From: Clostridia bacterium
Lineage (GTDB): Bacteria; Bacillota; Clostridia; RUG12999
Assembly: GCA_022801925.1 (NCBI GenBank)
Contig: JAAWTG010000022.1
Span: 1 to 42,425, forward strand
Direction: 5' to 3'
DNA: 42,425 nucleotides
In this document: in pieces, positions 25,718 through 32,438 of the stretch
Layout: each line of letters opens with the position of its first letter
How positions within the stretch are numbered: position 1 is the stretch's first letter
Translations under genes and position numbers: made by a program
Notes under the pieces: model-generated
What the model saw: only the letters and a program-made list of their open reading frames with translations
Databases searched by the model: none
Told to the model about the DNA's origin: nothing

Positions 25718-26962
25718 ATGTTTCAAATACCGCAGGAAGTACAAAAAGTGATACATACCATAGAGCAAGCTGGGTTTGAAGCGGTCGTTGTGGGAGGTCC
25801 GGTGCGGGATTTGCTGCGTGCACAGACGCCGCACGACTGGGATATTGCGACGAGCGCTAGGCCGGAACAAGTGATGAAATGGTTTCACAAAACGATTCCT
25901 ACCGGCATACGGCATGGCACGGTGACGGTGCTGATGGGGAACATGCCGCTGGAAGTGACGACTTACCGTCAGGAAGCAGCATACCAAAATCACAGGCAAC
26001 CTACATCAGTTGCATTCGTATCAAACCTTGAGGAAGATTTAAAGCGGCGGGATTTTACCATCAATGCAATGGCATACCGAATGTCGGGAGCGGTGGTAGA
26101 CCTGTTCGGCGGGCAAGCAGATTTAGAGCGCGGTATCATTCGCGCTGTTGGAGACGCACGGGAGCGGTTTGAGGAAGATGCACTCAGAATGCTGCGTGCA
26201 GTGCGGTTTGCCTGCAAATTGGACTTTGCAATCGAACAGCAGACAGCGGCGGCAATGCAGGAAAAGGCGCCGCTATTGCAATATATCAGCAAAGAACGCA
26301 TCGCAGTGGAATTAACCGCTGCGCTATGCACCGCCGCGCCGCAGCATTTATTGCTGCTGCCGCAGACGGGACTTGCGGCATATTGTTTGCCGGAATTTGT
26401 TTCATGGAATGAGGCGGACTGGAAAAATGCAATAGAACGTTTGCAGCAGCTACCGGCAGAAAAAACACTCCGGTTGGCGACGTTATTTCAAAAAGCAGGA
26501 GAGACGCCGGCACAATGTGCGGCAGCGGCGAAAAAAGCATTGAAATCGCTTAAATTGGATAACCATACAATTTCGAATGTCACGGCTGTTTTAATACAGC
26601 AGATAGTCTCCTTTCCGGCAGCAGATGCGGCGCTCAAACGCTTGGCGCGCGCTGTCGGCGAAGAATTGCTGGAGACAGTGTTGTGGCTGCATGCCGTAGA
26701 GAATTATGACGGGCAGCAGGTGCGGCAATGGGTGGAAGACGCCGCTTGGCAATATCAAACTATCAAACAGCGTGGGGAAGCGGTTTTTTTGCAGGATTTG
26801 GCACTTTCGGGAGAAGATTTAAAAAATGTGGGAATCAGCGGAAAGGAAATTGGAGAAGTGCTCCGTGCATTGTTGGAATGGGTGACAGAACATCCGAATG
26901 ATAATCAAAAGGTATTGTTGCTGAAACGGGCAAACTCCTTGAGGAAAGCAGGTTTGAAATGA
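25718..26962 (+). CDS. cca: CCA tRNA nucleotidyltransferase / poly(A) polymerase family
   Basis: A 414-residue class II nucleotidyltransferase that adds or repairs the 3' CCA of tRNA. The active site is VVGGPVRDLL followed by HDWDIATSA with the two metal-binding aspartates, then RRDFTINAMAY and EDALRMLRAVRFACKL. The usual GGCVRD reads GGPVRD here. The ATG 25718 is 7 bases after TAGGAG; an earlier start at 25694 would overlap the glycosyltransferase gene. A related poly(A) polymerase or split A- or CC-adding enzyme cannot be excluded without checking the nucleotide-specificity motif. It overlaps the next gene by 4 bases. Confidence 0.9.
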   Translation: MFQIPQEVQKVIHTIEQAGFEAVVVGGPVRDLLRAQTPHDWDIATSARPEQVMKWFHKTIPTGIRHGTVTVLMGNMPLEVTTYRQEAAYQNHRQPTSVAFVSNLEEDLKRRDFTINAMAYRMSGAVVDLFGGQADLERGIIRAVGDARERFEEDALRMLRAVRFACKLDFAIEQQTAAAMQEKAPLLQYISKERIAVELTAALCTAAPQHLLLLPQTGLAAYCLPEFVSWNEADWKNAIERLQQLPAEKTLRLATLFQKAGETPAQCAAAAKKALKSLKLDNHTISNVTAVLIQQIVSFPAADAALKRLARAVGEELLETVLWLHAVENYDGQQVRQWVEDAAWQYQTIKQRGEAVFLQDLALSGEDLKNVGISGKEIGEVLRALLEWVTEHPNDNQKVLLLKRANSLRKAGLK

Positions 26963-28326
26963 AGCGTGTAATGATAGTTGGAGCAGGGACGGCAGGTATG
27001 CGCCTGTTACAGCGGTTAAAGGCAGCCGGAGAGTGTGAAATTGTCGGAGTTGTGGGAGAAGAATTTGTGTGGGAAGGCTTGACAGTGCAGGGACAATGGG
27101 CGGATATTCCGCGTCATATGGAAGAAAATAGAGTTGAACAGGTTTATTTGGCGGCGCCGGAAATAGAGAATGAGAAAAAAGAACAACTCATGCATTGGTG
27201 TGAGGCGCAGCAGTGCGAACTAATCATAGAGCCGTCTTTTTATGAAACGGAAAGCCGCAAAGCGCATATATTGCAGATGGCACAAGACCACATGGAGACG
27301 TTATTGGGCAGGAAGTTAGTGAATCTGCAGATGGATATCGGAAATTTAGTGCAAGAGAAAACCATTTTAGTGACAGGCGCAGGCGGAACGATTGGGTCGC
27401 AGCTCTGTCGGGTGTTGGCGCAGTATCGTCCGGCAAAACTCATATTGATGGACATTGCGGAACATGACAGTCTGCGTATCATGCAGGAGGTTGCGCCAGC
27501 GGTAAAAAATGCGGCGCTAATCATTGGGTCTGTCACGAATGAAAAACTGGTACGCCGTGTGTTTGAGGTGCACCGTCCGCATATTGTGTTTCATGCGGCG
27601 GCGCACAAACATGTACCGTTAATGGAATCCAATCTGTCGCAATGCATGGAAAACAATGTGTTTGGTACTTATTGTTGCGCGGCGGCGGCAGCCGAATTTG
27701 GTGCGGAGACGTTTGTGCTGATTTCCAGCGACAAAGCGGCGCAGCCTGTAAGTGTGATGGGAAAAGCAAAACGGATTTGCGAAATCATGATGCGTCTGTT
27801 AGATGAAAAAGTGCGGACAGCATTTTGTTCGGTGCGTTTCGGCAATGTAATTGGCAGTAGCGGTAGCGTTTTACAGGCATTTGCACAGCAGATTGCCTGC
27901 GGCGGTCCTGTTATGTTGACGGATACCGGTATGACCCGTTTTTTTATGACTGCAAAAGAAGCGGCGCAGTTGGTGATTTCAGCGGCATTTCTAGGGGAAA
28001 AAGCGCATATGTATATGTTAGATATGGGAAAGCCTGTAGGAATTGCAACTTTGGCAAGGCGGCTGCTGAAGATAGTGGGGCGGGAAGATATTCCGATTGT
28101 CAGTACAGGCAAGCGCGAAGGAGAAAAATTAACAGAGACACTGTGCGCGCCGGAAGAACAGCTGTGCAGCAGTGGATATTCCCATATTTTTACGATTCAA
28201 GATGAAACAAATTTCCAGGGAAATAAATGGTTTGAAACGCTTAAAAAATTAAAGGAAACTTTGTTTTGGGACGAAGCAGTAGCGATTCGCCTAATACAGC
28301 GGCTGATATTGGAAAAAGAATCGTGA
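26959..28326 (+). CDS. Soluble nucleotide-sugar 4,6-dehydratase-like protein (CapD/WbpM type)
   Basis: A 455-residue protein with two Rossmann units. Residues 1-110 (VMIVGAGTAGMRLLQRL) resemble the CoA-binding-like N-domain of WbpM/CapD proteins. Residues about 130-430 form the SDR dehydratase with TGAGGTIGSQLCR, HAAAHKHVPLME, LISSDKAAQPVSVMGKAKR and RFGNVIGSSGSV. Met-x3-Lys replaces the standard Tyr-x3-Lys, as in other inverting 4,6-dehydratases. The four N-terminal membrane spans of WbpM are absent, so it is probably cytoplasmic. The likely substrate is UDP-GlcNAc for a modified surface sugar. Translation is coupled to cca by an ATGA overlap. Confidence 0.85.
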   Translation: MKRVMIVGAGTAGMRLLQRLKAAGECEIVGVVGEEFVWEGLTVQGQWADIPRHMEENRVEQVYLAAPEIENEKKEQLMHWCEAQQCELIIEPSFYETESRKAHILQMAQDHMETLLGRKLVNLQMDIGNLVQEKTILVTGAGGTIGSQLCRVLAQYRPAKLILMDIAEHDSLRIMQEVAPAVKNAALIIGSVTNEKLVRRVFEVHRPHIVFHAAAHKHVPLMESNLSQCMENNVFGTYCCAAAAAEFGAETFVLISSDKAAQPVSVMGKAKRICEIMMRLLDEKVRTAFCSVRFGNVIGSSGSVLQAFAQQIACGGPVMLTDTGMTRFFMTAKEAAQLVISAAFLGEKAHMYMLDMGKPVGIATLARRLLKIVGREDIPIVSTGKREGEKLTETLCAPEEQLCSSGYSHIFTIQDETNFQGNKWFETLKKLKETLFWDEAVAIRLIQRLILEKES

Positions 28327-28335
28327 AAATTGTTG

Positions 28336-28636
28336 TTGAATCATTACGGAAAATATGATATAATAGACAAAAGTCTTTTCAAAAGAGGGACTCATTCCAG
28401 CTTCCCTTCGGTTGCTGTCATATCGTCCCCCTTGTCGGAATCCCCTTAAGCAGTGTTCTTCGCTCGCGCGTCGTGCCGCATAACGCGGCACTCCGAACGC
28501 TGTAGGGTATGAAATCTTCGGCATGTGTCCGAAGATTTCATGAATCAAAAAGCGCCGCCGAATTGTTTCTTCGCATACGCTTGAAATCGGCGGTGTACGA
28601 AGTTATACCAGTTCGCTTTGCGAACATGGTATAATA
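28336..28636 (+). ncRNA. Structured intergenic element, copy 2, with outward -10 at its end
   Basis: It starts with a very good promoter: TTGAAT (28336-28341), 17 bases ending TGA, TATAAT (28359-28364). Pairings parallel those of copy 1: CAGTGTT (28451) with AACGCTG (28496), GTGCCGC with GCGGCAC near 28474-28490, and ATGAAATCTTCGG (28509) with CCGAAGATTTCAT (28529). It ends with a long hairpin: TTATACCA-GTTCGC, loop TTT, GCGAAC-A-TGGTATAA (28603-28634). The right arm makes an extended -10 TGGTATAAT for the SLH gene. It fills the 344-base gap between the dehydratase and SLH genes. Confidence 0.6.
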
Positions 28637-28670
28637 TACGCAAAGTTTTTTTAGAAAGGTATCATATACC

Positions 28671-29303
28671 ATGAGAAAAAAAGGAATTTTAGCGGTTTTG
28701 CTGATAGCAATGTTGCTACAAGCATTACCTGCCGCTGCATTTTCCGATTTAGGCGGATATGAGTGGTGTGAAAGTGAAGTTACATATTTAAACAAAAAGG
28801 GATTGCTCCGCGGCATATCAGAGGGAATTTTTTCTCCGTCAGAAGCGGTTATACGAGGAGATTTTTCTGTTTTGGCAGTGCGGATATTTGGACTGGAAGC
28901 AGACGATATTCTGGAGAATTTTGATGATGTGGCGCCGGATATGTATTATTATCGACCGATTGGTATTTTAAAACTATATCAAATTGTTTCGGGAACAGAT
29001 TGGAATCATTACAGTCCGGATGCCTACATGCTGCGTCAGGATATGGCAGTGCTTCTGTGGCGGCTGATGAATAAGGTGGGGTACACGGCGCAGTCTCATG
29101 CAGATACGGTATTGAGCGCTTATAGTGATAGCTGGCAGATAGAGCAGTATGCACGGGAGGCGGTTGCTTATCTGATTGAAAAGGGGATTATGACAGGAAA
29201 GCCGGATGGAAGATTATGTCCGCTTGATACGGTAACACGTGCGGAAATGGCAGTTATGATGGCGAGAATCCATAAATATTTATGGCAATCTTATGGAAAT
29301 TAA
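28671..29303 (+). CDS. Secreted S-layer homology (SLH) domain protein
   Basis: A 210-residue exported protein with a typical signal peptide (MRKKGILAVLLIAMLLQALPAAA, cleavage near residue 23). Three SLH repeats follow at about 24-72 (FSDLGGYEWCESEVTYLNKKG), 83-140 (FDDVAPDMYYYRPIGIL) and 148-205 (AYSDSWQIEQYAREAVAYLIEKG, ending TRAEMAVMMARI). SLH triplets bind pyruvylated secondary wall polymers and anchor proteins to the wall. There is no other domain, so it may be a small S-layer anchor or adaptor. AAAGGT lies upstream, and the copy-2 element supplies a plausible promoter. Confidence 0.9.
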   Translation: MRKKGILAVLLIAMLLQALPAAAFSDLGGYEWCESEVTYLNKKGLLRGISEGIFSPSEAVIRGDFSVLAVRIFGLEADDILENFDDVAPDMYYYRPIGILKLYQIVSGTDWNHYSPDAYMLRQDMAVLLWRLMNKVGYTAQSHADTVLSAYSDSWQIEQYAREAVAYLIEKGIMTGKPDGRLCPLDTVTRAEMAVMMARIHKYLWQSYGN

Positions 29304-29320
29304 AATGATGGGGGATTTAT

Positions 29321-31006
29321 ATGGCAGAGACAAGTATACAACAGGAGCATAAGGCTTCTGAAAGACAGATTTTAGCAATTAAAATTGCAGTGATTTCTGT
29401 TGCTGTTATTATTTTGTTCATGATTACATCAGCTATTGTGATTTTGGCACAGCGTTCAGATGATACTATTTTGCATGGCGTGTCTATTGAACAGATTGAT
29501 GTTGGCGGAAAAACCAAGGATGAAGCAGTGGCGCTGCTAAAAGACAGCGTTGTGTTTGACCTGGGCGATAAACAATTAGAAGTGAAAAGCAACGACCAGA
29601 CAGATACGATTACGGTCAATGAACTGATTGAAGGCTATGACTATATCGCAGCAGCCGAAAAGGCGTTCCAAGTCGGCAGAGAAGGAAATTGGTTTACGAA
29701 TGCCATGAAAGCAATTGGCACAGCTGTTGGGAAAGTGAATATTGCGCTGGAATATAAGGCGGATGAAGTGATGATTACGCAATTTGTGGATGAACTTCAA
29801 AAAAAGATTGATTCGCCGGTGGTACAAAATCAATATAGCGTTGAAAGCAATCAATTGAAATTTATCAATGGTACAAAAGGCTATGCCATTGATAAAAGTA
29901 AACTAATGAGTGATATCAGCGGGCAATTAAAAGCAAAAACGGAAAAGGCTGCGGTAGAAACAACGATTACTGAAGTGTTTCCGGACGCATATGATGTTGA
30001 TAAAATCTATAGTGAGATTCACAGAGACCCGCAAAATGCCAGAATTGAGACTGTGGACGGCGTAACGCGGATTGAAAAAGCATCTAACGGATATGATTTA
30101 GACAAAGACGCACTGAAGCAATTATTGGAGGCGAATCGGGATAATAGTGAACCATATTATTTAAATTTGGTGGTGATAGAACCGCAAATTAAGAAGGTGG
30201 ATGACAGTTCTCTATTTGGAGATACGCTGTCTACGTTCACTTCAAAAATACGGGACAGTGATTCAAACCGGTTGAATAATGTACGCAAAGCGGCACAGAG
30301 TATCAATGGCGTGGTACTAAATCCCGGAGAATTGTTTTCCTATAATGATACGCTTGGGCCGGTCACGGCAGCGGCAGGGTATAAATCTGCAAACGTATAT
30401 TCCAGTGGGAAAATTGAAAAGGGCATTGGCGGCGGCGTCTGCCAAGTTTCTTCGGCGTTGTATTCCGCGCTTTTAATGGCAGATATGGATATTGTAACGC
30501 GGTATAACCATTCTTTGATTGTCGGTTATGTACCGTATGGTCAGGATGCAACGGTATCCAGCGGCGATATTGACTTGCGGTTCCGCAATAATACAAATGC
30601 GCCAATGAAAATTGTAGCAAGTATGGATAACCGCGGTGTTTATATTACTTTGCTGGGTAATAATCCACAGCCGGGCAGAAAAATTTCCATTGAGAATGTG
30701 ACGATTGAGACCATTCCTGTTAAAACGACAACCAAAGATGACCCGGGACTGCCGGAAGGAAAAGTACAGGTTGAACAAAAAGGAATGACGGGATATGTCA
30801 TTGATACCTATAAAAATATTTATGTGAATGGGACGTTTGTAAAACGAGAATATGTAGCTAGAAGCCACTACAAAATGTTGGAGCGGATTGAACTACGCGG
30901 AACGACGCCGGTTGCTCCGACACCGGCAGCAGAGCCGGTCCAGCCACAGGAACCGGCTGAGCAGCAACCCGCTGAACAGCAGCCACAGGAGCAGCCTGCG
31001 GCATAA
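29321..31006 (+). CDS. VanW-family protein with peptidoglycan-binding and G5 domains
   Basis: A 561-residue membrane-anchored protein. It has a short cytoplasmic start, one membrane span (about residues 20-43), an extracellular PG_binding_4-type region repeated twice (about 50-290, with YDYIAAAEKAFQVGREGNW), a VanW domain (about 305-435, with LNPGELFSYNDTLGP and KGIGGGVCQVSSALYSAL), a G5-like domain (about 455-525, with PVKTTTKDDPGLPEGKVQVEQKG) and a low-complexity Pro/Gln/Glu/Ala tail. VanW itself has no known enzymatic activity despite its name, and presence here does not imply vancomycin resistance. It probably acts at the wall outside the cell. It follows the SLH gene by 17 bases, so they are probably cotranscribed. 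Confidence 0.9.
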   Translation: MAETSIQQEHKASERQILAIKIAVISVAVIILFMITSAIVILAQRSDDTILHGVSIEQIDVGGKTKDEAVALLKDSVVFDLGDKQLEVKSNDQTDTITVNELIEGYDYIAAAEKAFQVGREGNWFTNAMKAIGTAVGKVNIALEYKADEVMITQFVDELQKKIDSPVVQNQYSVESNQLKFINGTKGYAIDKSKLMSDISGQLKAKTEKAAVETTITEVFPDAYDVDKIYSEIHRDPQNARIETVDGVTRIEKASNGYDLDKDALKQLLEANRDNSEPYYLNLVVIEPQIKKVDDSSLFGDTLSTFTSKIRDSDSNRLNNVRKAAQSINGVVLNPGELFSYNDTLGPVTAAAGYKSANVYSSGKIEKGIGGGVCQVSSALYSALLMADMDIVTRYNHSLIVGYVPYGQDATVSSGDIDLRFRNNTNAPMKIVASMDNRGVYITLLGNNPQPGRKISIENVTIETIPVKTTTKDDPGLPEGKVQVEQKGMTGYVIDTYKNIYVNGTFVKREYVARSHYKMLERIELRGTTPVAPTPAAEPVQPQEPAEQQPAEQQPQEQPAA

Positions 31007-31064
31007 TAAAGCGATGAACAGATGCGAAAGCATGAATGACAAGATACGCAATGAGTAAAAACAA

Positions 31065-31110
31065 AACCTCTTAAAATGATGCCAAAAGGCTAATTTTGAG
31101 AGGTTTTTTA
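31065..31110 (+). terminator. Terminator after the VanW gene
   Basis: AACCTCTTAAAAT pairs with ATTTTGAGAGGTT (one mismatch) around a 15-base loop, followed by TTTTTAAT. From here to 31326 I see only AT-rich sequence that presumably holds the promoter of the SpoVT-like remnant. Confidence 0.85.
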
Positions 31111-31326
31111 ATATTCTATGCTAAAAAAGGTTTGCGTTTTGGACTTTATGAAATGACAAAACGGTAAGGTTTTATGTTACATCATAGAAAAAACGACAAT
31201 CATGATTTTTAATAAAAATATCTGCAGGAACATGGTATAAAAAATTGGGTAAAAATAAATAATATAGTAGTAAATAAAATTGAAACTTTCGAGTTTAATA
31301 GATACCAATAAAGGGAGGAACATGCT

Positions 31327-31506
31327 TTGAAAGCAACAGGAATTGTTAGAAGAATTGATGATCTAGGACGTGTTGTAATACCAAAAGAAATCAGAAGAAC
31401 AATGCGTATCCGTGAAGGGGACCCGTTATTGATATCATTGACACATTCCGAATTGTTTTGTGAAGCGATGTTTCAATTAGCCGGACGGTTTGGTATTCGG
31501 ACTTAG
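31327..31506 (+). pseudogene. Truncated SpoVT/AbrB-like regulator
   Basis: From a TTG at 31327 the protein starts KATGIVRRIDDLGRVV and continues IPKEIRRTMRIREGDP, the DNA-binding AbrB fold of SpoVT, a late sporulation regulator. After about residue 39 the sequence leaves the family (SLTHSELFCEAMFQLAGRFGIRT) and stops at 59 residues, whereas SpoVT has about 180 with a GAF-like C-terminal domain. GGGAGG precedes the start by 7 bases, and a good terminator follows. An intact 59-residue DNA-binding protein might still be made, but I read it as a gene cut by rearrangement at about 31443. Confidence 0.7.
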
Positions 31507-31556
31507 TGTCAAAAGGAACGTTGTATCAGATAGAATGCGAAAAGTAAATTGTAATG

Positions 31557-31600
31557 AAAAGACTTGTATTACCGCGAAAACGGTATTACAAGTCTTTTTT
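31557..31600 (+). terminator. Strong terminator after the SpoVT remnant
   Basis: AGACTTGTATTACCG and CGGTATTACAAGTCT pair with one mismatch around a 6-base loop, followed by T5. Confidence 0.9.
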
Positions 31601-31646
31601 GTGTGCGTTAATTGTCAGTCCGAATCAGGATAAAGATTCCAAAAAC

Positions 31647-31692
31647 CCGACAGAATACGTTACAAAAAAGCAGATTTGTGCGATTGTATTAT
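31647..31692 (+). repeat. 46-bp direct repeat, left copy, with promoter
   Basis: These 46 bases recur exactly at 40814-40859. The repeat holds TTGTAT (31684-31689), and just outside it after 17 bases comes TATAAT (31707-31712), giving a complete promoter. The unrepeated sequence downstream leads to a 17-codon signal-peptide-like frame at 31876. Confidence 0.85.
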
Positions 31693-31875
31693 ACCCGGAT
31701 ATTCTTTATAATATTAATTACAGAAAGAGTATGTGTGCTTTGAGATGATTGCATAAGTGACCGGCAAAATTTTTGTTGATACTGGTTTTAATACCGTCTT
31801 TTTATTTGGTTTACGGTTAGGCAGGAAGTTGCTTCGGCGCTTTTATGGTAAGGTCAAAACAAAGGAAGTGAGATT

Positions 31876-31929
31876 ATGTTGAAAAAGTTGGTATCAATCA
31901 CAGTTGCCGCATTTCAAAACACATCATGA
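31876..31929 (+). pseudogene. Remnant of a secreted protein gene (signal peptide start only)
   Basis: AAAGGAAGTG precedes an ATG that encodes MLKKLVSITVAAFQNTS and then stops. The first 13 residues have the basic and hydrophobic pattern of a signal peptide beginning. It sits about 160 bases after a promoter matching the one before the secreted protein at 41044, so it may be what is left of a similar gene. The rest of 31507-32438 holds that promoter and the palindromic element at 32057-32343. Confidence 0.35.
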
Positions 31930-32056
31930 TTCAGAAGCAGCTTTTGACATGGCAGTATACAGATATGCTGAAACGGAGAAGATAATCAGGAGTTTAATCA
32001 GTGGGCACACGGTCTATGATAGAGCGGCGTCACCAACTCCAAAGTCGGAAAGCATT

Positions 32057-32343
32057 GCTTTAAGCGAAGGAAAGTCGAACCGCGTGCGGTCTCCGAGGCA
32101 GATTTCCTTGCCTACTACGTTAAAATCACTTGAAATACGCCAGTATTCCTGCGTGCTTTTGCCTTGTCGGCAAAAAAATCTGCTCTCGGAGACTTCAAAG
32201 AACCGTTGCGCGTCAAAATTTTTTGCAAGGCAAAGGAAAAGGTTCCTTTGCATACTGGGCGTATGGAAAGCGGTTCTTTGACGCAGCATTTGCATAAAAT
32301 TTTTCGCGCACGGCACATGGGGTTCGACTCTCCTTTGCTTAAG
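32057..32343. repeat. Complex palindromic intergenic element
   Basis: The outer arms TTAAGCGAAGGAAAGTCGAACC (to 32081) and GGTTCGACTCTCCTTTGCTTAA (from 32321) are inverted copies matching at 20 of 22 positions. Inside are GTCTCCGAGGCAGATTT (32089) with AAATCTGCTCTCGGAGAC (32176), AAAGAACCG (32197) with CGGTTCTTT (32271), GCGTCAAA with TTTGACGC, and the hairpin GCAAAGGAA-AAGG-TTCCTTTGC (32230-32251). Both strands have chance open frames of about 110 codons, as expected for a folded element. It resembles a MITE or a large structured RNA. I do not recognise it. Confidence 0.55.
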
Positions 32344-32438
32344 TTTTGGCAAATGCCTCGACAGTAGGCGAGGTAAGCATAGTTCTTGGAGAGGAACTTG
32401 AAAAACTACTACATAATATCATACGAGGAGTGGAGAAA

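Noticed and set aside
28291-28548. An 85-codon minus-strand frame in the intergenic element upstream of the SLH gene
   Set aside because: It runs across the structured repeat and into the 3' end of the dehydratase gene and is not preserved in copy 1.
29321-31006. VanW gene read as vancomycin resistance
   Set aside because: VanW-domain proteins are common in Clostridia. No ligase, dehydrogenase or dipeptidase genes of a van cluster are present.
31904-32352. Frames of 110-125 codons on both strands across the palindromic element
   Set aside because: They coincide with the nested inverted repeats, lack ribosome binding sites and have no credible protein features, so they are products of the element's structure.
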